NCBI GenBank assembly: GCA_947579605.1
Contig: OX388307.1
Location: 24,963,237-25,027,236, forward strand
Direction: 5' to 3'
DNA: 64,000 bases
Origin: Athripsodes cinereus
Taxonomy: Eukaryota; Arthropoda; Insecta; Trichoptera; Leptoceridae
Shown here one piece after another: positions 1 to 11,756 of the stretch. The notes below the pieces were generated by a model that was given only the letters and a program-made list of their open reading frames with translations, made no database searches and was not told where the DNA came from. The translations under genes and the position numbers were made by a program. Numbering within the stretch: position 1 is the first letter of the stretch; every line of letters begins with the position of its first letter.

Positions 1-1280
1 CTTTTGACGAATAATTTGTACAAAATCTAAATACACAACCCGGCATATTTACAAACTACGCAGGTCAAAGCAGTGACAATGCTCGTTTCGTACTAAATAG
101 AACATGAGCTATCTGTCTTATAAGACTCGGAACATATACACCTAACTCAAACAAATATAATGCTTTCCGCCGTTGCAATAAGGTTGATATTTCTTTGAAA
201 AATACTGTGCCGCGTCAGAGGTAATCGTTTAGAGCAGCGATCGCCAAGCAGAGAACCTCGACCCAAAAGTAGTCCATGAGAAAAAAAATATAATCTGCAA
301 AAACTCTTTAATATGTATGTACCATATTTCAATTTAATGGTTCCCAACATTTTTCACCACTTTGACCCCTTTGCTGTTAACTGGGACATTTTTATGTAAC
401 CACTATTTTCGATTTCGTTAGAATAGGAATTTGACAAATCTGGGACCTTTTTCGTTATTCTTTGGTTTGTTACTGGTAGAGTAGAAGGTCTTGCGAAACA
501 CCGCTCGGGAACAATTATTTTTACAATTCTGATAGGTAGATTTTTTCAGTAACATACATTTTATAGACTAGCTTGCAGTTTATTTGCTCTATAAACACAT
601 TTATTTCAATGCTATAAAATTCAAAATTGTATGAGCTGTAGACGCCAAACGAGCGTGCTATAATGGCGGGAGAAAGAATTCAATTCAAACTAAACGGATC
701 AATACGGAGTACACCAGTACAGTATTTATAAACTTTACTAATTCATACCGCGGCGGCGCTGACGCGCAGGTAAAAGGAGCGAATTTCAAAATGTTTGGTG
801 ATTCAGGATATTTTTTTACTAGCTTATTGCCGAAGGGGGCAAGAATTAATAACTAAAATTTATTAAATATCTTGTCACTTTAATTTCGTAACACATTCTG
901 CATTGTGTTTACCTACAAACCGCTGTTAATGAACTTGAAGGACTAAAATACAGTACATATCTAAGTACGTGAGATTCGTGGCAGTGTAACAGTGATGCAT
1001 AATGTTACTGGAATGAATTGACATTGTGATCATCAACCTATATACTATGTAGGGTGATGATTGCGATAGTGTTTTCGGGACTGAAAGTTTGAGAACATTA
1101 ATTCTAGGTTGCTGGTCTAGAATTTATGTCATTGGTACATAATATAACGTTGACCTAGGAGATTGGTAACGCAGTAAAAAGAATAGATAAATGAAATGAT
1201 TTTTTTAATCCCATTATGGAATTCTACTAACTTAAACACCGATACGGTAAAGAAAAAGAATTTATATTCCAAAATTAATA
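1..1280. other. Intergenic, no gene recognised
   Basis: AT-rich DNA with no open frame resembling a known protein on either strand. Around 214-380 there are words such as GGTTCCCAACATTTTTCACC that resemble hAT termini seen elsewhere in the window, but I could not find a matching opposite end or target duplication. The short open frames here lack any domain or splice context. Confidence 0.4.
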
Positions 1281-1284
1281 ATAA

Positions 1285-1550
1285 GCATACGCTGTTTCAC
1301 TCCATAACATTATGATGTTAATGGTTTTATCTTCAATTTTCCATATACCTGTTAAAGCAATAAAAATAGCCCTACAATAATAAAATGTCCTTCGGATCTG
1401 CAACACAAAATATAATTATTATGTACCAGTTCGTGTGAGAAATTGTATGAATGTAGAAGAAGCGAAAGAGTTATGTAAGGACAGATCTATAATGGCGTTC
1501 CGTTCTCTCTGCATTACTCACTTAGGACACGGAGTGAGGGAATAATATAA
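1285..1550 (+). repeat. Dispersed repeat ending in a LINE C-terminal fragment
   Basis: The left part (about 1288-1330, CACTCCATAACATTATGATG) recurs near 10525 and 26095 and, reversed, near 5830. The right part (1447-1545) reads MNVEEAKELCKDRSI and then frameshifts. It matches the C-terminal end of the LINE reverse transcriptase at 55261-55638 (MNVEEAKEVCKDRSIW), so it is a decayed 3' fragment of the same LINE family. The extra A that breaks the frame lies near 1490. Confidence 0.6.
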
Positions 1551-2033
1551 TACTAGTACGTGTCTTATTGTCTTCCATACAAGCCGAAACACTGGGCAAA
1601 AAAAACATGTCCTCACATAGACATACGCTTCACGCTTTAAGGCATTCGTGGATGTGTGGGTCTCAAGATGGGATCTGCTACGTCGGCCGGGTTCCCCACC
1701 CACTGACGTGGTAAGATCGGAGATGCCAACACTGGCATAGTGGCATTAGACTAGAGAGAGTCCAAATATTAATCAATTTTCACCTAAACGGATAAATAGG
1801 AGTCGTTGGACTCCTGAAATATCCGAGAAATAAAGATAGACATACTTTGTAAATCATTGGTCCCTCATTGCTCTTTGCGCAGCATTTTACCGATACTCGC
1901 TCATGTTTTAAGATATTATGGATCCACTAGTTAGAGGTACATGCGATATCGCAGGAATAAGGAAATAATTAAATCCCAGCTTTTTTGCAATATTCCGTTA
2001 GGTAACAGCGTATTGTATGGACCGGCCCTCAGA

Positions 2034-2233
2034 GGCCTGAGTCAATAACACACTTTCACGTCACGTTCCCGCTCCGTTAACGTTCGAGTATAGACGAAGT
2101 TGCAAGCAAGTGTCAATTTCGTTGCTAAGATACACAATAGTTATGAAAATTAACACTTTGGCGCAACATCGTCTGCACCCGAACGCTAACGGAGCGGGAA
2201 CGTGACTCGAAAGTGTGTTATTGACTCAGGCCC
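2034..2233. mobile_element. MITE with long terminal inverted repeats
   Basis: About 200 bp bounded by GGCCTGAGTCAATAAC on the left and its exact complement on the right. The inverted match continues inward for about 55 bp with few mismatches, through CACGTTCCCGCTCCGTTA. No open frame lies inside, so this is a non-autonomous DNA element. I could not identify an unambiguous target duplication, so the superfamily is left open. Confidence 0.7.
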
Positions 2234-2261
2234 CAGTCCGATCACATGAGTTAAGAAACAT

Positions 2262-2465
2262 TGGGCATGGACCATCGGTATACAGTATGTATTTTGTAAA
2301 AACAGAAACATACTTTTATAAATGCATCTACTACGAGGGACTCGAGGGAGATAATATCTCATATTATTATGAACGCATATTTTATAAACCAACGCTCATT
2401 TATACTGATAAGACTGAGTCGTAAGTCTTTGGATTGATATGAAATTTAATTGGTCGCAAAATTTG
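2262..2465 (-). repeat. THAP-family flank lacking exon 1
   Basis: This stretch matches the sequence around the THAP exon-1 copies at 18000-18395 and 28870-29280: first the intron-side part (GGACCATC, ATGCATCTAC, ACGAGGGA), then the upstream part (AACCAACGCTC, AATTGGTCGCAAAATTTG). The 77-nt exon that sits between these blocks in the other copies is absent here. I read it as a deleted family member. Confidence 0.5.
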
Positions 2466-2469
2466 AATG

Positions 2470-4040
2470 TTTTTTTTTCATATAATATTATATTATAATT
2501 TTAATATATACTTTTTTAATGCCTATATATTGGATATTCCAATGTTACCTTGTAATTTCCAATATATTAAGGCCATTGACATATGATATCAAAAACTATG
2601 CATTGATTTTCATTTGGAACTAATTAAAAAAAGAAAAAAATACATATAAATGTCATTGCCTGATATTTAAAATGTTTTAGCAAAAAATCGGGAATACAAA
2701 TAAAAAAAATGTATGTGACAGTCAAATTTCTAGAACTAAGGACTATTCATATTCACAATGAGATGAATAATGTCCCTATCTATGGCAAAGTATTTTGACG
2801 ATATCTTGATATGCAAATCGGCAAATAAGCAACCTCCACAAACCAAAGCAAAACCTATGAGCAAAATAAAGCAAATTTCGTACTAACAAGAAGAAATGTT
2901 GAATGATGCAGCCTGTGTCATCAGTAGCAATGCATTTTTCTGGAAGGCGAATGTCTTAGCTAGGAAGTATCAAAAATATTACAGGAATCAAAGCGTGGTC
3001 AATACTAGAGCGAGCACAACTCTGTGGGGACCCAACGTGCCACTCAAAGAAAAAAAATGCACTTCTAGTTCTACTGTGAGCTGTGTGGTACATTTATTTC
3101 AATGTTATCATTATCAGAACGGAGTCATGTAGCGAGCGTTGTTCAAGCTTTGTTCTACTGTGGGCCTCAATAAATCAATACCGTGTACTGGTAACAAAAC
3201 ATTTTCAAAAAGTTTCTGGTAATCGGTTTATAGATATTTTTATGCAGTAAATAATTTGTTCCTTTTTACCTAGTGTTCAATATTTAGTGACCTCGATATA
3301 CTATGTAGCAATCGTTTTCACATTCAGCAAGGTTGTTCAATTGAGTTGCGGTCTACCGCACGTCCCTTTGGCAGGAAACAAACGGCTTATTGCGACGTAA
3401 TGGGATGTAAGCTGTACAGGCACCGATGAAAAAAGAACAGTTTATTCATAGTAATAGAATTATTTGCCTTTAGTTTGCTTTATATTTTTAACCTTATGGT
3501 ATTCAAACTACCTAACTTGTTTCAGGGAGGTGTAGACTAGTTTTATTGTTGAAGCAGAGACTCAATCCCAAGCCTGCGAAATGTCATGCTGGTGTACGAT
3601 ACTAACGCTAACACTGATTCATACAGTATATAGATAGGGCCGTGCCTATGTAGTAGTGTGTAATTTTCTCTACAACAGCGACATACGATGACCGAATCCG
3701 ACAGCCAAGTGTTTGAAACCGGCAAGTTTTAACCTCACGGCTTTTGAACAGTGTTCATTTACTACAATACGTAATTATTAATTAAAATTGATTATTACGA
3801 GGAAAAATAAGTAGGTACACGGAGTAAATTTATTCATCCATGAAAAAAAGTATAATACAACATGATACCTCGCCAGAGAAATAATGCAAATTAGTAACTT
3901 TGACTCGAACTACTTATCTATAACATCATATCTCTGCTTATTTGTCTCTTTAAGAGCAACAGATTGTTAAAAAATGTGATACGATCATAACGATACTATA
4001 CCTATGCTCCTATGCATCAACATGAATTTAATTTGGCTAT
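2470..4040. other. Intergenic, no gene recognised
   Basis: AT-rich sequence with long A and T runs. Short open frames at 2896-3132 and 3543-3725 have no recognisable motif, no splice context and no counterpart elsewhere in the window. Confidence 0.4.
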
Positions 4041-4046
4041 CATTTA

Positions 4047-4800
4047 AACGATCAGCATAATATTGAAGTTTTGTTCAGCAGAAAAATGTATTCTGTCGAC
4101 AAATATATCATTTTGATATGCTACTTATGCCCAGCGAGAAAATTATATTTGTATTCCAAATAATATGATATTGTAAAACTCTAAATTTAATCGACCAGCA
4201 AAATTATTATTTGACCAGCATAATGATTATTTGTGCAGCAAAATAAATATATGAGCAGCAAACCGTGAGCTAATTTTAATTAAACTTGTGAAAGCTAAAT
4301 TTTTAATCTTGTTCAAATAATAAATCTTTGTATGTAGCATCTTTTTATGTGATTTTATATGTCGCATCTAGCAACGATTCTAGCGTTTTTCGACATAGCG
4401 GAAACTGGCATTATTTTCGTAGTCATCATTAATTTGGTAAGAAATCACAAAAACTTCATGTGGATCCGAAGGTAAATCGGTGTGTGAAAAATATTGTTTA
4501 TCTAATATTTTCTGCCGGTCAAATAATAATTCTGCTGCTCAAATAATAATTCTGCTGCTCAAATAACAATTCTGCTGGTCAATTAATTATTTTGTTGTGC
4601 GATTATTTATTAAAATGGTAAAATTAATTAATTTGCTGATATAACCAAGTTTGTTATAAACAAGTGTTGCGATTATTTTTTATTTATTGCCGATGAAAAC
4701 ATTGTTTGCTGCGCAAATGACATAAATGCTGATTTTTTCTTGCCAGACGAATGGATTTTAATAGCCGATCAAATAATTAGTTCCCATTTAATTTGTCTAT
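4047..4800. repeat. Foldback-type element with inverted arrays of a 20-23 bp unit
   Basis: The left side (about 4047-4265) carries at least four degenerate copies of a unit like GACCAGCAAAATTATTATTT. The right side (about 4510-4590, weaker to 4790) carries the reverse complement, AAATAATAATTCTGCTGGTC, several times in tandem. The roughly 250 bp between the arrays has no open frame. Inverted arrays of short units are the architecture of foldback-like DNA elements. Exact termini and target duplication were not found. Confidence 0.5.
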
Positions 4801-4835
4801 GACTGTATGGTCAGTATGATTACAAATTCATCTAC

Positions 4836-4963
4836 AGCTAACAGTGAACAGATTGACTGCGGATCTGAGTGAGAATCAGCTTAGCATCACATTTCGGAGC
4901 AAGTTGAAAACGCTGCTGTTCGGGATAAGTCACAGTATCCTTGAAATGGTTACGGATCATTAA
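4836..4963 (+). pseudogene. Possible LINE C-terminal fragment
   Basis: The plus frame reads LSITFRSKLKTLLFGI before a TAA at 4961. This resembles the short conserved tail (SFRxxLKTxLF) found at the end of many LINE reverse transcriptase proteins. The fragment is short and the call rests on this motif only. Confidence 0.3.
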
Positions 4964-5037
4964 ACGGCGCCACATATAAATTGTCCATATTATTATAGTT
5001 TATTTTTATGTTGGTATAAAATTTATATTGGTATTAC

Positions 5038-7003
5038 CTTAATTGGAACTGCTGTTGGTTTAAGATAGCGTTTGCCAGTTTTAGTAGTAAAATAATCACT
5101 TTTTTCAAAATGAAGAGAACAAATTCTGGAATTCTCCAACGGAAGCCAAAAAACATCACAACGATCTTCTTGAACAAATTTTATCCATTTTCTTTTTGTA
5201 TCACCATGTCGTTGTGGAAAGCTGAAATCCAGTACATTTTCACATTAAAATAAAATTCGCGTAATTTGATTACATATAAATAGCATTGCTTGCATTATAG
5301 CCATCATTGTATAACTATAGATTATTCACAAAATTTCCACATCTGAGACATCGTACTCCTTCTGCGTTCTATGCAAATTAAAAATGTTCGAGTAAAAGAT
5401 AGAATATAGTTTCAATGGAACATAATAATATATATGAAAAAAAGATTGGTGTAATCAATGACCTCTGTTGACTGGAAATTCAAAAGAATAATTGGATATG
5501 CGACCAATGTAATTTCAAGTCAACCAGTCTTAGGCGAGCGTTGAGATCATCAGGTCCGTTTATAACTTTCTCGAGTCTCTTGTTGCAAATGCATTTATAA
5601 AAATATGTTAGTGTTGATTCTTGATTCAAAATAATATATTGATAAATCCATAATATTAATTGTGCACCTTTTTACAAAAATTACCTCAGTTTGTTTATAT
5701 TAAATTCATATAGGTACATAATAACATATCTTTAGTTTCAGGCTCGTAGGACTACCATAGTTGTTCTTTTTTTTTACTGTTCATACTTCCGCATTAGAAG
5801 GAAAGAAACAATTACCATATTAATGTTATGGAGTAAAACAGCATAATTCATATACTTCAATTATTAATTGTGTAACATAATTTTACAAGGCTTTTACATT
5901 ACACTGCGCTGCCAGTGTGTGTTTTAATGTTTAAGCAGAACGACGTGAAGATAGCACATTATACTAAGCATTTTTTCGCATGCTATGTATTATCTATTAT
6001 GTCTATGGAATATTCAATAAGTGACGCTCCTCTTCTCTTCGACTAAACATGACTCAACTACTCGCAATGTGTGACGATATTCAGGGCACATACCTGTCCA
6101 CTAAGTGTTTCACTAACTTATTTTTGCTTTATATTTAGCCTATAGTTAATATTTGTCTATGCCTTGCATGATTTCAAATAATGTTGAAAACACAAATAAT
6201 ATACATATATACGGATCATCGACTTATCTGCATAGATCAGACATGTAGAACTAATATTTTCAGAACTATAGTTTCACTTCATAAATATACCTACCATTGT
6301 TGTTTCAGTCTTACTTATCATAAACATTGTACCTACATCCTACCCAGATTCATAACAATAGACCGTTTGTTCACAACCTTGGAGCAATGTTTGTTTTAAG
6401 ACTGTTGATATGATTGTGGAGTATAGATTTTTATGGTGAACTTCTATTGTTTGTTGATGGTTTTCGAGCAAGCTATGCCTGGTGTTATAATACCGACGTT
6501 TCTGTGCGCATGTTGGCGCCGTTTTCAAGGTATGATAACCTTGAAATGGCGTCGGTATTATAAAACCAAACATAGCTCACACGTAAACCATCAACAAACA
6601 TTATGATTGTGATGAACATAATATTTTGGACATATGGCCCAATGAAAAATGGAATAATACTATGTTGCTTATTTTGACAACCTTGCAAACAGATGTTTTT
6701 GTGCAAAGATATGTTTATGTCTATGCTTCTGTGTACCCATATGGGCCATATCCCATATGAACGTAGTCAATTTGCTATGACCACAGTTTGTTTATCTATG
6801 CACGAGTGAGATAAAAATATGTGGAAGATCATGTATTCAGTTTTCTACAATAATTTTTATACTTGATTTAATTTCATACATCGGAATAATAAAATTATTA
6901 AAACGTATTGAACAAATTGCATTTACCGATGCTCTGATAATCCTGTCTCTTTTTTCCCTTTGCCACCCTTCCCAGAGCAGTTTTTGAGCACACAACCACC
7001 CAT
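5038..7003 (-). CDS. THAP-domain zinc-finger gene, 5' part (two exons)
   Basis: Exon 1 is 7003-6927 (ATG at 7003-7001, donor GTAAAT). Exon 2 is 5221-5038 (acceptor TTTCAG, donor GTAATA). The 77-nt exon leaves two bases of an Arg codon that exon 2 completes. The 87 residues read so far form a whole THAP DNA-binding domain: C4-x4-C9, then RFP at 26-28, W38, C60-x2-H63 (RICSLHFEKSDY) and the AVP box at 83-85. THAP domains are C2CH zinc fingers found in transcription regulators and in P- and Kolobok-type transposases. Downstream exons were not identified, so whether this is a host gene or a transposase remnant is open. Exon 1 and its upstream region recur three more times in the window. The intron holds decayed repeats, including the foldback at 6446-6600. 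Confidence 0.72.
5240..6340. other. THAP intron, mostly unassigned
   Basis: AT-rich intronic DNA between the two THAP exons. A reversed copy of the CACTCCATAACATTA repeat word lies at about 5822-5850. I see no other structure. Confidence 0.4.
6345..6420 (-). repeat. Partial THAP upstream block
   Basis: ATAACAATAGACCGTT followed by an AACC...TTAAGACTG pattern matches the region directly upstream of the THAP start codon at 7003-7060. It is therefore another partial copy of the family's 5' region, without exon 1. Confidence 0.4.
6446..6600. repeat. Foldback repeat with nested hairpin
   Basis: Arms of about 51 bp, 6448-6498 and 6550-6600, are inverted copies with several mismatches; both contain TGTTTGTTGATGGTTT and TTATAATACCGACG or complements. 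A second inner hairpin (TTTCAAGGT ... ACCTTGAAA) sits at about 6523-6547. No open frame is present. It is probably a small MITE inside the THAP intron. Confidence 0.6.
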
Positions 7004-7636
7004 AACAATAGACCGTTCCACGGCCTTCTAGAACCAACGCTCGATTAAGACTGATTGAAGTAAAATTGAATTGGCTACAAAAAGGCCAATTCATAGGAAC
7101 CAATTCTTCGTTAAAACGACGCATATACCTATAGTCTATTCTCGTCTTCCATGCATCAATATGCGTGAGTTAGAAAGAGACAAAATATAGTTTCAAAACA
7201 ACATACGAGTCAAACTTATGTAACAAAACGATAGCGCTGAATTAATAACACTTTAGTTGTGGTTTGTAGTGTTTGTACGGTACTACAACATTATTATTCA
7301 AATTGAAATAATATATTTTGTTTTTTATAATGTTGTTTCAAATCATTTACACATTTTTTTTAACAATAACACAATAGGAATATACACAATAATAATTTGA
7401 AATAAGATAGGTGAACATAATATTTAGCGATGACGTACCTATACCACCTAAGTTGAATGTCTTAACCTTTGTTTTGGCTCGGAGAGGACGACTTGTATGT
7501 TTATTTCATGCACTAAGTCAGCTGTATACATAATATATTTCATACTCCACCTTACAATAAATGTAGGTACCTACTCAAATTCTACTGGGTAATAAAACTA
7601 TCTAGAAAAAAGCTTATTTTATTTATAGACGTATAT

Positions 7637-7905
7637 TACTACTATACTACTACTATACCATCACGGCATATCCCACAAGTGGGGTAGCCAGCAGACCAGC
7701 TGCATATAAAACATGCAAGCTGTCTTCTCCGTGCCAATATAAAATTAAGACATTCAGGATGGGTGGCAAACCTCATCGCCGAATTTAAGATGTAAAATGT
7801 CTTATTTTTTCGAACACCTGCCTTTTACAGGACACTCGAAAACTTATGGAGAAGAGTGGGAGACCAATTCTTTACCGGGTGCTCCACGGGAAGATCTTTG
7901 ATTTT
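7637..7905 (-). mobile_element. Retroposon 3' fragment with TAGTATA tail
   Basis: On the minus strand this reads into GGGATATGCCGTGATGGTATAG followed by short TAGTA repeats, the same 3' terminus as the LINE at 55261-55640. Copies of the body (GCCAGCAGACCAGCTGCATG, GGGTGGCAAA) lie at 46905-47150 and, opposite strand, at 8070-8205. It is a non-LTR retroposon remnant, possibly a SINE using that LINE's tail. Confidence 0.6.
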
Positions 7906-8069
7906 ATTCTATTCTTTATGATGAATGAATGAATATTCTTTATGATCATAATATTATTATTATGATCAATATTAAAAATATAAGTAGGTATTTAACTACT
8001 TAATAAATATGCAATTATTTCTTCTTCAGAATACAAAACGCATGATTACCATAGATTTATATGTACTAT

Positions 8070-8205
8070 GAGGTTTGAGGAGGTTTGCCACCCATCCTGA
8101 ATGTCTTGATTTGACAGTTTGCATGTTTCTTACATGCAGCTGATCTGCTGGCTAACCCAGTTGTGGGATATGCCGTGATGGTATAGTATAGTACCTATAG
8201 TATTA
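8070..8205 (+). mobile_element. Retroposon 3' fragment, inverted partner of 7637-7905
   Basis: Contains GAGGTTTGCCACCCATCCTG, the complement of the partner's GGATGGGTGGCAAACCTC, and runs to GATATGCCGTGATGGTATAG and a TAGTATAGTA tail. Together the two copies form an inverted pair with arms of roughly 130 bp. Confidence 0.6.
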
Positions 8206-8514
8206 TATGTACTAAAGAACGAAGTAATATAATTCTATGATGATTACTCAAACATTTCTCCTACCAATCCTATAGGTACTATGCAGACTGTACCTTTCCT
8301 GACACCTCTGAGGAACTCAATGGTAAATTGGATAGGTAGCAGAATGCATGTAGTATGTACGTACCTACAATTTGTGTAGGTATGGTTTAAAAAATATGAC
8401 CATATATCTTAATTTCGTGCATAACTTAAATGGCCAGCATACAAACAATCCACATATTATACTCTATTTTTTGTACAGCATCTTAAAGCACAATATTATT
8501 CCCCTCGGTACCTT

Positions 8515-8655
8515 TTTAAGCATTTTGAATAATTATCAAAAATTGTCTTTACATGGCCGTCCTCTGAGATCTCAGAATAATCAGTTACTTGCCGTCCCTG
8601 CTCACACCACAACCTTTTTCGGTTCATCACTTACGACCTATGCAATTATATGAAT
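8515..8655 (+). pseudogene. LINE reverse transcriptase C-terminal fragment
   Basis: The frame reads LHGRPLRSQNNQLLAVPAHT. This aligns with HGLPLRSNNQRILSIPAHGT in the LINE fragment at 50057-50551, so both derive from the C-terminal region of related Jockey/CR1-like LINEs. Truncated at both ends. Confidence 0.6.
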
Positions 8656-9059
8656 GATCTGCCTTGCTATACAGTATCAGAAACTACCCTACCAGTGGCG
8701 TAGCTATATCATCTGAGGCTCGTGGCAAATTCATTGAATGCCCCCCCTCCTAGTTAAAAACGTCACATTGTGATTAAATTTTAGTATTATTAATATTGTG
8801 TGCATTTTAGTTAAATGTCCAATAATTTTTTATTTTCAAAAGCATAGGTAAGTATTACCTACATAATTTTAGTGAAATAAAGATTTAATATTAACAAGAT
8901 ATTTAATAATAAAATTCTTTTCTCCGAGCTTTCTGTTCCACAAATTTATTTGTATTTATGTAAGTATAATAATATGGTCTTTAGTTGCGTCTAATTTTAA
9001 TTGATTTTAAGTAAGTACCTATATAAAATTTATGATTTTACTAAATTTTGTTAAAAATG

Positions 9060-9356
9060 TTAGGTTACTTCAGTGCTCACGGCCTCTACACGTCTTTAAA
9101 AATAACCTAAAATCCATATTTATCCTAAATTGTTCCTTCCCGTGTCTTAATCCTTCATAACAGGAGACATGACATAATAATGTTCTACTTAGGGCTAAGA
9201 ATGTACATACATAATTAGTTATAATTAAGTTTAGTATTAACTGTTTACATTTAGTATTAATTACACACATTGTCAACATAATATCATGATAATATCACAC
9301 ATTATTTTGGTTTGCTGGAAGACATTGCCTCCAGGTAATAAGCTCGCCAACTGGTT
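9060..9356 (+). mobile_element. LINE 3' end (tail of ORF2 and 3' UTR)
   Basis: Starts with a frame ending TSLKNNLKSIFIL, a typical LINE C-terminal tail, followed by an AT-rich 3' UTR and then TTTGGTTTGCTGGAAGACAT and AATAAGCTCGCC, a pattern typical of the 3' UTR of insect Jockey-like LINEs. Probably the same degraded insertion as 8515-8655. Confidence 0.45.
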
Positions 9357-9437
9357 ATGATTTTTTTATATCAATATGCGATTTTTTTCGGTGCGAATAA
9401 AATTCGCGCGAATTAAATTCCATGATCAACATTTCAC

Positions 9438-10467
9438 CCTGTTCACACTGCGAATAAAAATCGCGCGATTTTTGTCATTTCTATGCAGTTCCCGGCTGAG
9501 ACGAACGTCTAATGGACACCAGAAAAATTTCAATTGATACTTCGGCTGCGGCATAACAGACGTATCAAAAGATGATAGTATTTTGCAGAATATTATCATT
9601 CATCGAAAGGGTCAATTTCATGACAATATGAAAAAATATAAATAAACATCTACCCTACACAGACCAAGAAAAATTAACAATGAATTATATAAGTATATAA
9701 TAATTAATTAGTGTATTTTAATTGATCTATACTCCCTCCCTATACACGAGATACCTATCTCTACTAGGGAGATAGAATATTATTATTATTGTTTTTTATC
9801 GTTTATTGAAAATAATTTTATTGTGTACTTTGGAAATAAATATATTTATTATTAAAAAATAATAAAGAATTTGTTCCCAATATAAATCTTCACATATTTC
9901 GTCCCACAATCTCACCGATGTTCAATTCAATGTTCTATCGAAGTATTTTTGTCATTAAAAAAAAATAACTTGAATTTCTGTTTATTTTTTACATGAATTT
10001 CATGTAACAAATAAGCATGGAAATTCAAGTTAAAATATATTTTTTAAAAAATGTCTAGAAATTGCTACATAGTTAATGCCTCTAAAATAAGTGAAGTATT
10101 TTGATCAAACTTATCTCCCACACGGGAGGTCTGATGTGTTTATTGTCATTAATTTTTCAATTTCAATGTCGTCCTCATTTTCTATGGCCCGATCGGGAGA
10201 CGAAGAACAAGACATCTCAATCATCTCATCGTGAGTGCCGGCGCGGCGCACGACTGAGCAAAATTTGCGATTTTTATTCGCAGTGCGGACATAGCCATAC
10301 CTACTGCATACTATGCAAATTATTCGCACCAAATTTGCATCAAATCACAGATTTTTTTCCGCGCGATTTTCTAATCGCAAGTGCGGACACTCCCATAAGA
10401 TTCAATGTGTTACAGAATTGCGGAAAAAAATTCGCGCGATGAAAAATCGCAGTGCGGACAGGCTCTA
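9438..10467. mobile_element. DNA element with GCGGACA-type inverted ends (copy A)
   Basis: The left end reads CCTGTTCACACTGCGAATAA and the right end ATCGCAGTGCGGACAGG, imperfect inverted repeats both rich in CGCGCGAT words. Further internal copies of CGCAGTGCGGACA-like words lie at 10278 and 10379. No transposase frame is recognisable. Copy B at 11757-12476 shares the termini and the block GCCGGGAACTGCATAGAAAT. I could not settle a target duplication. Confidence 0.5.
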
Positions 10468-10519
10468 ATGCGGAATATTCGTGTTTCAACTTAACGCATT
10501 AATAATAACAATAATAATA

Positions 10520-11290
10520 TTATGCTGTCTCACTCCATATCATTTAGATGATAATGGTCTCTTTCCTACTAATGCTGAATTGCTGAGGTAGGTATAGTAC
10601 TTTTTCATACCTACCGAGAGTAAAATCAACAGTCAGGGTTGGCGATCGAATGAAAATAATATTATCGAAATTTTTGAAATATTGTATATTACAAAATAAA
10701 GAATAACATTATAAAAATAATTTTATATTGTTTACTTTGGACATTGTAAAATTTAAAGAAATTAGAAGAATTATAATATTGTTGGGACATTATTTAAAAT
10801 TAACAATAAATAGCAATAGGCAGTTACCCAAACTAGAAATTACCGTAAATATCATTTTGGTATCCGAAATTAATTAATACTTAATAAAAAAATATTAAAT
10901 TCTCATTATAAAAAAAATAACAATTGCGCACTTATTCAAAATGACGAAAATAGTATAATTGACTATAAATAACAAAAATAATATTTGGTTATAATAAAGG
11001 AACATTAAACAAACATAAATATGTTCGATAAAAAAATATAAGGAACATTGAAACATAAAAAATAAATTTGCTAAAGAAGTATAACAGTGTTGCGTAATTA
11101 CTAAAAATTAACAATAAATAGCAATAGGCAGTTACCCAAACTAAAAATTAACATGAATATCAATTGGGTGTTTGAATAAACATTAAAAAATATAAATATT
11201 CGCATTTTAAGAAATATGAAAATTTAACGATTGCGCACTAATTTAAAATAACAAAAATATAATAATTTTTAGTTATTCAATATTTCCTAT
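10520..11290. repeat. Dispersed family repeat, no coding content
   Basis: Carries the words CACTCCATATCATTTAG (10531) and CAGTCAGGGTTGGCGATCGA (10629), which recur together at 26095-26250 and singly at 1288 and 17462. A block containing AACAATAAATAGCAATAGGC occurs twice (10801 and 11108), so part of this region is a local tandem duplication. No open frame of note. Confidence 0.45.
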
Positions 11291-11308
11291 TGAATAACTG
11301 AAACTTAC

Positions 11309-11385
11309 CGATGCTCTGATATTCCAGTCTGTATTCCCCCTTTCCCACGCCTACCAGAACAGTTTCGGACCACACAACAACTCAT
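11309..11385 (-). CDS. THAP-family exon 1, second copy
   Basis: Minus-strand ATG at 11385, 77 nt, donor GTAAGT at 11308. It reads MSCCVVRNCSGRRGKGGIQT then GISEHR, the start of a THAP domain with C4-x4-C9 and the split Arg codon. Frame, length and donor match the copy at 6927-7003. I found no matching second exon nearby, so this may be an orphan exon. Confidence 0.55.
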
Positions 11386-11519
11386 TGTTATATACTGTCC
11401 TACAATTTTTCGCAACCAACGCTAGTTTAAAACTGGCTGATATGAAATTACACGCAAAATTTTATCGGACGCATTACCTATGCGCATTACCGATTTTTCC
11501 TTGAATTACCAATCTAATA

Positions 11520-11600
11520 TATCTTTGGTAAGGGTAGATATGTATGGCGTTCCGTTCTCTCTGCCTACCCTACTCAGGACACGGCGATAGTAGTATCAAA
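11520..11600 (+). mobile_element. LINE 3' terminal fragment
   Basis: GGCGTTCCGTTCTCTCTGCC followed by TACCCTACTCAGGACACGGCG matches the last codons and 3' end of the LINE at 55261-55638. Similar tails occur at 17795-17840 and 27295-27330. Confidence 0.5.
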
Positions 11601-11756
11601 TTTATTATAATAATATTACAAATTTTGGCAACCCTGCCACACAAAAACCGTTATGCGCTGTCTTACAAACCGTCTCAACGGACGCTGGTTTAAAACTGGC
11701 TGTAAAATTTGATCGGCTGTAGGACCGACCGCATGACCGATTTTTTCTTTGAATAA

